Shown here: positions 40,365 through 48,995 of the stretch, piece after piece
How the letters are laid out: every line of letters starts with the position of its first letter
Numbering within the stretch: position 1 is the stretch's first letter
DNA from: Halothiobacillaceae bacterium
Lineage (GTDB): Bacteria; Pseudomonadota; Gammaproteobacteria; Halothiobacillales; Halothiobacillaceae
DNA: 48,995 bases
Assembly (NCBI GenBank): GCA_016938615.1
Contig: JAFGUH010000132.1
Span: forward strand, 1 to 48,995
Direction: 5' to 3'
Notes under the pieces: generated by a model
What the model was told of the DNA's origin: nothing
The model's database searches: none
What the model saw: the letters and a program-made list of their open reading frames with translations, nothing else
Position numbers and translations under genes: made by a program

Positions 40365-41567
40365 TTGCATATCCTGATGATCTCCGACGTCTTCTTCCCG
40401 CGCATCAACGGCGTATCGACCTCGATCGAGGGTTTCCGCCGGGAACTGCTCGAACTCGGCCACCGCGTCACCCTCGTCTGCCCGGGCTATCCCGAGGACC
40501 AGCCGGGCACCGGCACGATCGATCTCGGCGACGACGGCGTGGTTCGGGTCGCGTCCCGCCGAGCGCCACTCGATCCCGAAGACCGACTGATGCACTGGGG
40601 CGACTTGATGCGCCGGCTCTCGTCGCTCACAGCGACCGACATCGATCTGGTGCACGTCCACACCCCGTTCATCGCCCATTACGCCGGCCGCCGATTCGCC
40701 CGCCGGCTGGGCGTACCGGTGGTTGAGACCTATCACACCTTCTTCGAGGAGTACGCGGACAAGTACGTTCCGTGGTTGCCATCCGGGTGGCTGCGCCGCA
40801 TCGCACGGGCGTGGTCGCGCGCGCAATGCAACGGCGTCGACCGCCTGATCGTGCCCTCGGTGCCGATGAAGGCCGCGCTGGTCACCTATGGCGTTCGGAC
40901 CCGAATGACGGTCATCCCCACCGGCCTGCCGCTCGCCGAGCCCGCCTCGACGGCGGATGCGGCGGAATTTCGAGCGGCGAACGCAATCCCCGCCGACGCG
41001 CCCTTGCTGCTGTACGTCGGCCGCGTCGCGCGAGAGAAGAACATCGATGTCCTGGTCGAGATGCTCCCCGCCGTGCTGGAAAGCCATCCCGATACCGTAC
41101 TGCTGATCGCCGGGGAGGGCCCGGCGCGTGTAGCGCTGGCCGAACGGGTACGGTCGATGGGGCTGGACGCATCGATCCGTTTTCTGGGGTATCTGTGCCG
41201 CAAGACCGAACTGCCCGCCGCCTACCGCGCTGCCGACCTGTTCGTGTTCGCCTCGACCAGCGAGACGCAAGGCCTGGTCCTGCTCGAGGCACTGGCGCAA
41301 GGCACGCCGGTGATCGCCGTCGCGGAGATGGGCACGCGGGACGTCCTTCACGCCGATGGCGGCTGCCGGATCGTCGCGAACGACCCGGCAGCCTTCGCCG
41401 AGGCGACCCAGAATCTGCTGGCCGATCCCGATCAACGTGAAAGACTGGCGAGCGCAGCGAGGTCATACGCAAAGCGGTGGTCCATCGGGGCCATGACCGA
41501 GCGGCTGCTCACCGTTTATCACGAGCTATCCCTCAGCGCCGCCTCTGCACCCACGAGGCGAGGCTAG
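40365..41567 (+). CDS. GT4 family glycosyltransferase
   Basis: 400 aa, GT-B fold. The N-terminal half begins HILMISDVFFPRINGVSTSI, the C-terminal half has LLYVGRVAREKNIDVLV and the nucleotide-sugar site FASTSETQGLVLLEALA. Relatives include diacylglycerol glucosyltransferases and alpha-mannosyltransferases, so a membrane glycolipid is likely. The start is probably TTG at 40365, with GGAGG nine bases upstream and the conserved M-x-I-L-M-x-S-D N-terminus; ATG at 40377 would drop it. It is divergent from fabD. Confidence 0.85.
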   Translation: MHILMISDVFFPRINGVSTSIEGFRRELLELGHRVTLVCPGYPEDQPGTGTIDLGDDGVVRVASRRAPLDPEDRLMHWGDLMRRLSSLTATDIDLVHVHTPFIAHYAGRRFARRLGVPVVETYHTFFEEYADKYVPWLPSGWLRRIARAWSRAQCNGVDRLIVPSVPMKAALVTYGVRTRMTVIPTGLPLAEPASTADAAEFRAANAIPADAPLLLYVGRVAREKNIDVLVEMLPAVLESHPDTVLLIAGEGPARVALAERVRSMGLDASIRFLGYLCRKTELPAAYRAADLFVFASTSETQGLVLLEALAQGTPVIAVAEMGTRDVLHADGGCRIVANDPAAFAEATQNLLADPDQRERLASAARSYAKRWSIGAMTERLLTVYHELSLSAASAPTRRG

Positions 41568-41594
41568 GAGCAGATACGCCAAAACCATATGCCG

Positions 41595-41656
41595 CTCTGC
41601 GCGCCTTGATCACGAACGACTCGCCAAGCCTTCAGTGGCATGGCATTCGTGCAGAG
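41595..41656. repeat. dispersed TIR element, copy C (62 bp)
   Basis: The shortest copy, bounded by CTCTGCGCG and CGTGCAGAG with one mismatch. Its inner part has CACGAA/TTCGTG and GCCA/TGGC pairs, as in the right end of copy B, and can fold into a branched hairpin. It sits between the convergent ends of the glycosyltransferase gene and flgL and might also act as a terminator. Confidence 0.6.
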
Positions 41657-41661
41657 ATTCC

Positions 41662-42726
41662 CTAGAGGAGATTGAACAGGGACAGCCCCTGGATCTTGAC
41701 CATGCTCTGCTGGGTGGCCTGCAGATTGACGTAGTTCTGGTTGAGACGGGTGATCGCCTCGGGCAGGTCGGTGTCGCGCATGCCGGAAACCGCGGTCTCG
41801 TTTGCCAGTTTCCAGGCCTCCTGATCGTTCTTCATGCGATCGAGGATATTGAGGTCGTTGCCCATTTCGCCACGGGCAACCACGACCTGCTCGAGCAACA
41901 CATCCACGTCCTGTTGGCTGGCCGAGTAGAACTCAGAGGGCGCGTCCAGGTTGTCGTGATTATCGATAGCCCACTTCAGGCCGTCGATGACCTGCAGCGC
42001 TGAACGAGCCGCACCGGGATCGGTCGACTCCAGTTCACCATCGTTGTCTCCTTCGGAGTCCAGCACGAGACTGAATGGAAAATCGCCCGGCAGGTCATCT
42101 TGATTAAACCCAGTTGCGTTCGGATCAACCAATGGTGGATACCGAGGTCCATCGTTAGGCTCCACTGTAAAAATGTCCGTACCGACACGCTGGGTGGTCA
42201 CTTGCTGGTTCTCACCCACATCGACCCGAACGGCGCGCGAAACACCATCTTCAGGTGCGACGAAACTGTCCTGACCGGAATCAGGGTCAAAGGGACGCAT
42301 GTTGGCCTTAGTGCCGGAGAACACGTACTCGCCGCGCTCGTCCTTCGCGTTCATCTGCTCGGCGAGCGCCTCTCGCAATTGCGACAGCTCGTTGCTCAGC
42401 GCCTTCCGCGAGGTCGGGTCCTGCAGGATGCTACCGGTCTCCAGGGAGATGTCGCGCACCCGCTGCAGGATGTCAGTGCTACTGGCCAGCCGCGTTTCCT
42501 GCGTGCGGATCTTGCCTTCGGCCATCTCGTTGTTGCGAAGAAACTGCTCAACCCGCTCCTGTTGCGCGGAGAGTTCACTCACCCGCGAGAAGGCGACCGG
42601 GTCCGCATCGGCCGTGCGCAGTTTCACGCCGGTCGAGATATCGGTCTGGGCAAGCAGCATTTCCGACTGCTGGCGCTGCAGGTTCTGCAGCCCGGTCTGG
42701 AAGATCATCGCGGTGGATACGCGCAT
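41662..42726 (-). CDS. flgL: flagellar hook-associated protein 3 FlgL
   Basis: 354 aa. The N-terminal helix MRVSTAMIFQTGLQNLQRQQ and the C-terminal helix with LNQNYVNLQATQQSMVKIQG are the flagellin-like D0 coiled-coils. The middle domain (about 140-240) is acidic (Asp/Glu-rich), which is common in halotolerant bacteria. FlgL joins hook and filament. It follows flgK by 11 bases and ends next to repeat C. Confidence 0.93.
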   Translation of the reverse strand: MRVSTAMIFQTGLQNLQRQQSEMLLAQTDISTGVKLRTADADPVAFSRVSELSAQQERVEQFLRNNEMAEGKIRTQETRLASSTDILQRVRDISLETGSILQDPTSRKALSNELSQLREALAEQMNAKDERGEYVFSGTKANMRPFDPDSGQDSFVAPEDGVSRAVRVDVGENQQVTTQRVGTDIFTVEPNDGPRYPPLVDPNATGFNQDDLPGDFPFSLVLDSEGDNDGELESTDPGAARSALQVIDGLKWAIDNHDNLDAPSEFYSASQQDVDVLLEQVVVARGEMGNDLNILDRMKNDQEAWKLANETAVSGMRDTDLPEAITRLNQNYVNLQATQQSMVKIQGLSLFNLL

Positions 42727-42737
42727 CAGTTCACCCC

Positions 42738-44441
42738 TTAGCGAACGGCATTGAGAACCGACTGGAACAGGTCGCCGGAGATGGAAATACTGCGGGCGAG
42801 CGCCTGGTATTGCTGCTGGTACTGCAGCAACTTGGCCGCCTCTTCATCGAGGTTGACCCCGGAGACCGACTGCTTGCGCGCCTCGAGGTTGTCCAGCGCG
42901 GCCCGGGCAGATTCACCCTGCAACTCGGCCGTGCGTGCCACGGAGCCTGCCTGGCTGACGGCGGAGGAGATGGCGCCGCCAATGGTCTGTCCATCCAGTC
43001 CCGCACTAGCCGACTGGCCGACCACGGCCTGGTTGGCCAGCTCGGTAATGCGCTGGATATTGGTGTTGTCGCGCGATCCCGCCGTGACACGGTCACCGTT
43101 CTGATCCAGAACGGATCCGGCCGCAGCAACCTCAGCCGGGCTTAGATCCCGTGTCGACATTTGGCCAGCTGCACCCAAACCGGCATCGATATACAACATG
43201 TCCCCGACGGCCGGCGCTCCGCCACCAAATGTCAGATCCATCCCAGGGATAGCGGCTGTCGTTGCCGGGGTAACGCTTGCGGGGTCGAATGCGATCGACG
43301 TGCCAGAACCGTTCTCTTTTGAAATATTCCACACCGATCCGTCAAACCGCGCGACGTAACGCCCGCTTTCCAGCAAGGTCGCGTCCGTAATCTCGGCTTG
43401 CGCGCTCGCTGAGCTGCCGTTGCGGGGACTAGCGGTGACATTTCCCATCATGGGATCGACATCGGGGTCGCCTTGCCCGACGTTGAACAAGGATTCCCCC
43501 GGATTCCCGTTCAGGTCAAAGCCATCCCTCTGAATCGCGTTTACTTCCTGCGCGATCACCATCGCCGTGCGGCCCAGCTCGCTGCGCAGCGGCTGAATCA
43601 GGGTGCTCTGCGCCTCGATCATGCCGCCGAGATCCCCACCGGTGACCCGACTGGTGATCGAGCGACCATCGATCTGGATCTCAAGGCCACTCGGTGCGTT
43701 GACGGCCTTCAGTTCGGCGGCGGTATTGGCGGTGACGAGCGACTGCCCGGAGCCCACGGCAAGGTTGAGCGAGCCGGCGTCATCATCGGTAACCCGCACG
43801 TTGATACGCTCGGCGATGTTCTGGATCAACTGGTCACGGCGATCGAGCAGGTCATTGGGCAACGCGTTCGGGTTCTGCGCGAACGCGGTGCTGATCTTGC
43901 CGTTCAGGTCGGCCACTTCCTGGGCGAAAGTGTTTACCTCGCGGGTAATCGCGTCGGCCTGCTGTCCAAGCCCGGCGTTCAGTTGCGCCAGTTGCTCGTC
44001 CATGCGGTTGAAGCGATCGGTCAGCGCGCCGGCCTGGTTGAGGAAGGCCTGGCGGGAGGTAATGTCGGTGGGGTTCGAGGCAACGTCACCGGCGGCATTG
44101 AAGAACGCCTCGGTGCTGCGGGTCATGCCGGTCTCGGTATCGCCGAGCACGCCGGTGACCTGGCTGGCGAAATCCTGCACAAAACTCAGACGACTGCTGT
44201 CGCTGGTCGCGTCACGCAATTGCGATTCGACGAACTGGTCGAAGGTACGCGTAATGCTGTCCACCTTCGTGCCGCTGCCGATGTAGCCATTGCCCATGAA
44301 CTGCGGCATCTGCGCGCTCATTTCCACGCGCTGGCGCGAATAGCCCTCGGTATTGGCATTCGAGACGTTGTGCCCGGTCGTCGCTAGTGCGCGTTGCACC
44401 GCGAGCAGTCCGCTGACCGAGTTGCTGAGGATGTCCGCCAT
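42738..44441 (-). CDS. flgK: flagellar hook-associated protein 1 FlgK
   Basis: 567 aa. The start has NSVSGLLAVQRALATTGHNVSNANTEGYSRQRV, the flagellar rod/hook N-terminal signature. The C-terminus has GVNLDEEAAKLLQYQQQYQA, typical of FlgK. Two bridging domains in between. With FlgL it caps the hook. A FliA-type promoter is present 30-60 bases upstream. It is the first gene of the flgKL pair. Confidence 0.95.
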   Translation of the reverse strand: MADILSNSVSGLLAVQRALATTGHNVSNANTEGYSRQRVEMSAQMPQFMGNGYIGSGTKVDSITRTFDQFVESQLRDATSDSSRLSFVQDFASQVTGVLGDTETGMTRSTEAFFNAAGDVASNPTDITSRQAFLNQAGALTDRFNRMDEQLAQLNAGLGQQADAITREVNTFAQEVADLNGKISTAFAQNPNALPNDLLDRRDQLIQNIAERINVRVTDDDAGSLNLAVGSGQSLVTANTAAELKAVNAPSGLEIQIDGRSITSRVTGGDLGGMIEAQSTLIQPLRSELGRTAMVIAQEVNAIQRDGFDLNGNPGESLFNVGQGDPDVDPMMGNVTASPRNGSSASAQAEITDATLLESGRYVARFDGSVWNISKENGSGTSIAFDPASVTPATTAAIPGMDLTFGGGAPAVGDMLYIDAGLGAAGQMSTRDLSPAEVAAAGSVLDQNGDRVTAGSRDNTNIQRITELANQAVVGQSASAGLDGQTIGGAISSAVSQAGSVARTAELQGESARAALDNLEARKQSVSGVNLDEEAAKLLQYQQQYQALARSISISGDLFQSVLNAVR

Positions 44442-44471
44442 GGTGAGGCCTCGAAGGGTTTACTGCCGACG

Positions 44472-44498
44472 GTATCGGCCGATTGAGGGAAAACTTGA
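44472..44498 (-). promoter_or_regulatory. FliA (sigma-28) promoter of flgK
   Basis: On the minus strand TCAAGTTT, 11 bases, GCCGATAC matches the sigma-28 consensus TAAAGTTT-N11-GCCGATAA with only two changes. It lies about 30 bases before the flgK ATG, and would make flgK-flgL late genes. Confidence 0.75.
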
Positions 44499-44515
44499 AT
44501 GTCGGCTCGACTCGA

Positions 44516-45565
44516 TCACACCGCGTCCCTCATCGCCGGCGAATTCATGATCGAGATCAGCTTGTCGGCGTACTTCGGATCGGTGGCGTAGCCGGCCTGC
44601 TGCAGTTCGCGCACGAACTGCTCGGGATCGTCACGCACCTCCAGCGCCTTGCCGTAGCGCGGGTTCTCCTGGAGAAATCGGGCGAAGTCGTTGAAGGAGG
44701 CGGCCATCGAGTCGTACTGGCGGAAGGCCGCCTGTCGACGCACCAGGCTGCCGGATTCGAATTCCAGCGTGCCGTGAACCTGGCGCTCGCCGTCCCAGCC
44801 ACGATCGGCCTTGATACCGAAGAAATTGTGGCTTGCCTGTCGGCCGTCATGCGGGACGTGTCTGCCCCAGCCGGTCTCCAGCGCCGACTGGGCCACCAGC
44901 ACCTTCGGCGAAACGCCGAGCTTGTCCGCCGCGTCGCGGGCATGCGGCAGGATCGCCTCGACGAACTGCTCGGGGGATTCCCAATAGGCCGGCTGAGACG
45001 ACATCGGCTCGGCGGGCCCCGACGCGCCTGAGGAACGCATGGCGGCCAGCCGCTCCCTGGTCGGCCCGGGCTGCTCGAATCTGTCTTCCGACATCTTGAC
45101 GGCATGCTTGTCCTCCTCCGATTTCATCCAGGCGTGCGGACGCAAGGTCCATTCGGAGGCCTCCGGTAGCGGGTAGGCACGCGGCGCTTGCTCGACCACG
45201 CCCCCGTGCGCCTCGACCTGCAGCGGGAACCCCTCCGAGGGCCGTTCGCCATCGTTGCCGTCGGCCTGTTTGGAAAGCTGGCGCTCGATCATCTCGGCCA
45301 GGCCGATCCCGCCGGCACGACTGGAAAGCGTCTGTGCGATCTCCTGGTCGAACATGCCCTCGAAGGTCTTCATCTGGTCGCTGTTGAACAGCCCATCCCG
45401 CGGCGTGGCCTCGCGCATGGACTGGAGCATCATCTTGACGAACTGCGTCTCGAACTGGGAAGCGACCGTCTTGAGTGCCTGCGCCGGGTCCGAGCCGGCT
45501 TGCGACTTGAGGCGGTTGAGACCCTGAAAGTCGGTGTAGGAGCGTATCTGCGCGGGGTCGATCAT
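44516..45565 (-). CDS. flgJ: flagellar rod assembly protein/muramidase FlgJ
   Basis: 349 aa, bifunctional form. The N-terminal rod-binding domain (about 20-105) has AS-QFETQFVKMMLQSMREA, and DQEIAQTLSS. A variable linker (about 105-190) follows. The C-terminal glucosaminidase (about 195-345) has AQSALETGWGRHVP with the catalytic Glu and FFGIKA. FlgJ opens peptidoglycan for the rod and caps its growth. The ATG at 45565 has GAGG upstream; a GTG directly before is the other choice. Nine bases after flgI. Confidence 0.93.
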   Translation of the reverse strand: MIDPAQIRSYTDFQGLNRLKSQAGSDPAQALKTVASQFETQFVKMMLQSMREATPRDGLFNSDQMKTFEGMFDQEIAQTLSSRAGGIGLAEMIERQLSKQADGNDGERPSEGFPLQVEAHGGVVEQAPRAYPLPEASEWTLRPHAWMKSEEDKHAVKMSEDRFEQPGPTRERLAAMRSSGASGPAEPMSSQPAYWESPEQFVEAILPHARDAADKLGVSPKVLVAQSALETGWGRHVPHDGRQASHNFFGIKADRGWDGERQVHGTLEFESGSLVRRQAAFRQYDSMAASFNDFARFLQENPRYGKALEVRDDPEQFVRELQQAGYATDPKYADKLISIMNSPAMRDAV

Positions 45566-45574
45566 CACGTCACC

Positions 45575-46708
45575 TCAGATCACGATCAACTCGGCCTTCA
45601 GGGCGCCCGCCTGCTTGAGCGCCTGCAGGATCGCCACCAGGTCGGACGGGGACGCCCCCACCGCGTTGACCGCCTGGACAATGTCGTTGAGCTTCACGCC
45701 CGGATCGAACAGGAATGCCCGGCTGTCTTCTTCCTGGACCGCGATGTTCGAATCCGGCGTGACCACCGTCTGGCCCTCGCTGAACGGCGCTGGCTGAGAG
45801 ACGTTGAGGCTCTCGTCGACCGTGACGGTCAGGTTGCCGTGCGATACGGCGGCGGCCTCGATGGTCACGTTCTGGCCGATCACCACCGTCCCGCTTCGCG
45901 AATTGACCACGACGCGCGCCGGGCCCTCGCCGGGTTCCACCGTGACGTTCTCGAGCACGGACATGAACCCGACACGCTGATCGGGCGCATCCGGGGCGCG
46001 GACCTTGATCGTCCCGCCGTCGACCGCCTGGGCCACGCCCCCACCGAGCACATCGTTGATCGCCTTTTCCATGCGCCGCGCGGTGGTGAAATCCGACTCG
46101 CGCAGGTTGAGGAACACCGCGCCCGCGCCCCCCATCTTGCTGGGCACGCTGCGCTCGACCGTCGCACCGTTCGGAATCCGACCGGCCGTGGGAATGTTGA
46201 CGGTCACCCGCGAGCCGTCGCGGCCCGAGGCATCCAGGCCACCGACGATCAGGCTGCCCTGGGCGACGGCGTAGATATTGTCATCGGCGCCCTTGAGCGG
46301 TGTCATCAGCAGTTCGCCGCCCCTCAAGCTGTCGGCATTACCCATCGAGGACACGGTCACGTCGATGGTCTGACCCGGCTTAGCGAACGGCGGCAGCGTT
46401 CCGGTAACCATGACCGCCGCGACGTTGGCCAACTGCACGTTGCCTCCGTCGGGCGAGAGTCCCTGACGTTCGAGCATGTTCTGGATGCTCTGCCGGGTGA
46501 AGGGCACCTGGGTGGTCTGGTCACCGGTGCCGGCCAGACCGACCACGATGCCGTAACCGATCAGCTGGTTGTCGCGCACCCCGGCAAAGCTGGCGAGGTC
46601 CTTGATGCGTTCGGCCCCCGCCTGGGGCACCCAGCCGATGCTGATCGCCAGCATGGCCAGGGGCAGCAGGCCGGCGAGGCAGGCGCGTGCGTGTTCGATC
46701 AATCTCAT
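45575..46708 (-). CDS. flgI: flagellar P-ring protein FlgI
   Basis: 377 aa. A signal peptide (about 1-32, ending PQAGA) precedes [31 protein letters not shown], the invariant FlgI start. The tail [23 protein letters not shown] is typical. It forms the periplasmic ring around the rod. It follows flgH by 10 bases. Confidence 0.95.
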   Translation of the reverse strand: MRLIEHARACLAGLLPLAMLAISIGWVPQAGAERIKDLASFAGVRDNQLIGYGIVVGLAGTGDQTTQVPFTRQSIQNMLERQGLSPDGGNVQLANVAAVMVTGTLPPFAKPGQTIDVTVSSMGNADSLRGGELLMTPLKGADDNIYAVAQGSLIVGGLDASGRDGSRVTVNIPTAGRIPNGATVERSVPSKMGGAGAVFLNLRESDFTTARRMEKAINDVLGGGVAQAVDGGTIKVRAPDAPDQRVGFMSVLENVTVEPGEGPARVVVNSRSGTVVIGQNVTIEAAAVSHGNLTVTVDESLNVSQPAPFSEGQTVVTPDSNIAVQEEDSRAFLFDPGVKLNDIVQAVNAVGASPSDLVAILQALKQAGALKAELIVI

Positions 46709-46718
46709 GCCATCGACC

Positions 46719-47411
46719 TCAGAAGGGGAAGACCGGGCTGTTGAAGAAGCGCGCCAGCCAGCCCATGTTGTTCGATTCGTTGATCACGCCCTCGCCGCCG
46801 TAGGCGATCTTGGCGTTCGCCACGCGCGTCGACATCACCGTGTTGTCCGGCGCAATATCCTGCGGGCGGACCATGCCCGCGAGCTTGATGAACTCGCTGC
46901 CCTGGTTGATGCCGATCCACTTCTGGCCCCGGATCACGAGATTGCCGTTGGAAAGCACGCGCGAGACGGTCACGGTAATCTGCCCGTTGAGCGTGTTCTG
47001 CTGGCTACTCGTGCCATCGCCGGCAAAGTCGCGCTCACCACTGATCTGCGCGTTGAGCCGATCGACCCGCGGACCAGTCAGCCCCAGCACGCTGGGTGGC
47101 GTGATACCCACTTCCTGGCTCTTGCCCGTCGAGGTCTCGGCGCTCTTGGAGGCCTGCATGCGCTCCTCGAGGACGACCGTCAGGATATCGCCCACCCGGT
47201 ACGGCCGGGCGTCGGCGAACATATTGTCCACTTGCCCGGTCTGGAAGATCGCGCCGTTGCTCTGCACCGGATTGTGCTGGGACGGTTCCGGCGGCAACGC
47301 AGCGTCGAATTGCGGGTCGGGCTGGATCGGCGGTTGACTGGCGCAGCCCGCCAGCAGCACGACGACGACCAGGGCGGACACCCGGAAAAGCCGGCGGCTT
47401 GTGGGTTTCAT
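46719..47411 (-). CDS. flgH: flagellar L-ring lipoprotein FlgH
   Basis: 230 aa. Lipobox LLAGC gives lipid Cys23. The mature part has [17 protein letters not shown] and the LRVVGEK-like block [21 protein letters not shown]. The conserved end [20 protein letters not shown] is present. It forms the outer-membrane ring. It is 25 bases after flgG. Confidence 0.95.
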   Translation of the reverse strand: MKPTSRRLFRVSALVVVVLLAGCASQPPIQPDPQFDAALPPEPSQHNPVQSNGAIFQTGQVDNMFADARPYRVGDILTVVLEERMQASKSAETSTGKSQEVGITPPSVLGLTGPRVDRLNAQISGERDFAGDGTSSQQNTLNGQITVTVSRVLSNGNLVIRGQKWIGINQGSEFIKLAGMVRPQDIAPDNTVMSTRVANAKIAYGGEGVINESNNMGWLARFFNSPVFPF

Positions 47412-47436
47412 GATCTGCCTCCGCGAATCGCCGTCA

Positions 47437-48225
47437 TCAGACGTTCTGGTTCAGGTACTGAAGCATGCCGTCGGTGGTCGAGATGGCCTTGGAATTCATC
47501 TCGTAGGAGCGCTGGGTCTCGATCATGCTGACCAACTCCTCGACCACGTTGACGTTCGAGCTTTCCAGCGCGCCCTGCTGGATCGCCCCCATGCCATTCA
47601 GGCCCGGCGTATCCAGCTGCGGCGCCCCACTGGCACCCGACTCGACGAAGAGGTTGTTGCCTACCGGCTGCAGGCCTGCCGGATTGACGAAGTCGGCAAG
47701 TTGAAGAGTACCCAGCTGGACGGGCTGTGCCTGCCCGGCAAGCTGTGCGCTGACCGTACCGTCCGAACCGATGGTGATCGATTGGGCGCCCTGCGGGACG
47801 TTGATCGCCGGCTGGACGGGCTGGCCGTTGGCAGTTACCAGTTGCCCGTCGCTATTGAGCGAAAAGTCGCCGTCGCGGGTATAGGCCATGTTGCCGTCGG
47901 GCTGGAGCACCTGGAAAAAGCCACGACCGTTGACGGCCATGTCCAGCGCGTTGTCCGTCTGCTGGATATTGCCCTGGCTATGCTGCTTCTCGGTGGCCAC
48001 CACGCGGACGCCCGTGCCGACATTCAGGCCGGTGGGCACCTCGTCCTGCTGGTTGTTCGCCGCCCCGACCTGGCGATAGTTCTGGTAGATCAGGTCCTCG
48101 AACACCGCCCGGTCTCGCTTGAAGCCGGTGGTATTGACGTTGGCGAGGTTGTTGGAAATCACCGACATGCGCGTCTGCTGCGCGTCCAAGCCGGTCTTGG
48201 CGGTCCAAAGTGCGGGTGTGGTCAT
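47437..48225 (-). CDS. flgG: flagellar distal rod protein FlgG
   Basis: 262 aa. [20 protein letters not shown] and [20 protein letters not shown], the rod-protein N-terminal signature, and the C-terminal [19 protein letters not shown] and MLQYLNQNV are characteristic. It forms the distal rod. It follows flgF by about 23 bases. Confidence 0.95.
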   Translation of the reverse strand: MTTPALWTAKTGLDAQQTRMSVISNNLANVNTTGFKRDRAVFEDLIYQNYRQVGAANNQQDEVPTGLNVGTGVRVVATEKQHSQGNIQQTDNALDMAVNGRGFFQVLQPDGNMAYTRDGDFSLNSDGQLVTANGQPVQPAINVPQGAQSITIGSDGTVSAQLAGQAQPVQLGTLQLADFVNPAGLQPVGNNLFVESGASGAPQLDTPGLNGMGAIQQGALESSNVNVVEELVSMIETQRSYEMNSKAISTTDGMLQYLNQNV

Positions 48226-48248
48226 GGCGTTTTCTCCCCTAAATCCAA

Positions 48249-48992
48249 TTAACCGAGGCGCATCAGGCGGTCGGCGGCTTCGCCGTTCTCGTCCGCCGTG
48301 CGAATCATTCGGCTTTGTGTCTCGAACATGCGGCCGTACTCGATCATGTTGACCATGGCCTCAACCGCATTGACGTTGCTGCCCTCAAGCACGCCACTGG
48401 CGATCTGCACCGCGGCATCGGCCTGCGGCTCCTCGACGCCTTCACGCAGCGAGAATCGCCCGTCCGGTGCCTTCTGCAGGTCCGCCTGGTCGGGGTTGAC
48501 CAGCCGGATGCGATCGACCATCGCCGGGGCGTTGGCCTGACCACCGACCGGGATGATGCTGATGCTGCCGTCGGCGTGAATATCGATCTTCTCGGCCGGC
48601 GGGATCGCGATCGGCCCTTCGTTGCCCATCACCGGATCGCCCTGGCCGGTCTGCAACTGGCCGTTGGCCGTCAGGTGAAGATCACCCCGCCGCGTATAGG
48701 CCACCCGGCCGTCCGGGGCCTCCACGGCGATAAAGCCCTCGCCCTTGACGGCAATGTCGAGATCCCGGCCGGTGCTCATCAGGGGGCCGGGCGAGAAATC
48801 GGCCCCCTTGCCCTGCGCCTCGGTATAGACACGCGATGCCTGCCCCGGGCCGTAGACCGGCAGCGCGGCAAAGGCGTCGATATCCGCCTTGAAGCCCTGA
48901 GTGTTCACGTTCGCCAAATTATTGGCGTTGGTGGCCTGGGCCCGTAATGTCTGCGAGGCACCGCTCATGGCGATATAAGCCAGACGATCCAT
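48249..48992 (-). CDS. flgF: flagellar proximal rod protein FlgF
   Basis: 247 aa. [19 protein letters not shown] and [18 protein letters not shown] at the start, and [20 protein letters not shown] at the end, mark FlgF. The ATG at 48992 is preferred to a GTG three bases upstream, because FlgF proteins usually begin MDRL-x-Y. The gene appears complete, but its upstream neighbours are outside the window. Confidence 0.94.
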   Translation of the reverse strand: MDRLAYIAMSGASQTLRAQATNANNLANVNTQGFKADIDAFAALPVYGPGQASRVYTEAQGKGADFSPGPLMSTGRDLDIAVKGEGFIAVEAPDGRVAYTRRGDLHLTANGQLQTGQGDPVMGNEGPIAIPPAEKIDIHADGSISIIPVGGQANAPAMVDRIRLVNPDQADLQKAPDGRFSLREGVEEPQADAAVQIASGVLEGSNVNAVEAMVNMIEYGRMFETQSRMIRTADENGEAADRLMRLG

Positions 48993-48995
48993 CAC

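Overview
The window looks like a chromosomal segment of a high-GC, motile gammaproteobacterium. The support is a flgF-flgL cluster with the fused (rod-binding plus muramidase) FlgJ found in beta/gammaproteobacteria, a fabD-fabG pair, RlmD, and TonB/ExbBD/Fhu-type iron uptake. The two periplasmic DsrE-type proteins, DUF4395, a GDCCVxC relic, a sucrose-cleaving GH100 enzyme and a K+/H+ antiporter suggest a salt-tolerant sulfur-metabolising lineage such as the Halothiobacillus/Guyparkeria group. That placement is inference and could not be tested here. No phage, transposase or CRISPR gene was found.

Layout. 1-2735: partial tRNA-Ser(GGA) with a clear promoter, then cysM-rlmD. 2992-7010: signalling, with a BarA/GacS-shaped hybrid protein that has lost its kinase histidine, followed by a GGDEF-EAL protein with a degenerate GGDEF motif. 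7085-8345: tRNA-Pro(GGG) with a strong terminator, then a secreted MsrA-thioredoxin fusion. 8778-18194: a complete siderophore-iron island, with an outer-membrane receptor (+) facing tonB-exbB-exbD-fhuF-fhuC-fhuD-fhuB (-), the last six tightly packed. A related sequence motif precedes the receptor, tonB and exbB.

18457-31314 is the most unusual region. An ECF sigma factor and zinc-finger anti-sigma (+) sit among minus-strand genes for a periplasmic thioredoxin, two DsrE-like proteins, a DUF4395 membrane protein broken by an in-frame amber codon, a His-rich protein, an HD-GYP protein with a zinc ribbon, a haem-c protein carrying arrays of Cys-containing repeats, acetolactate synthase, GH100 invertase, an FMN glutamate-synthase-like protein, DUF6789, DUF302 and an AhpD-like protein. 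A promoter-like element (TGTAAGGRA, 13-14 bases, CGAC) lies in front of three of these transcription units. I propose this as a candidate sigma regulon for envelope redox, sulfur or metal stress.

31340-35652: a TetR regulator with two palindromic operators, a decayed GDCCVxC gene, a WYL regulator divergent from a small unknown gene across a repeat-flanked promoter, and an NhaP2-type antiporter. 35708-41567: uracil-DNA glycosylase family protein, histone-deacetylase-like protein, secreted hydrolase, fabG-fabD, and a GT4 glycosyltransferase. 41662-48992: flgL, K, J, I, H, G, F on the minus strand, with a FliA-type promoter before flgK.

Three intergenic elements (2770-2924, 19136-19401, 41595-41656) share the terminal inverted repeat CTCTGCACGA/TCGTGCAGAG, and one isolated end overlaps the tonB start. 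They look like an undescribed family of small non-coding repeats.
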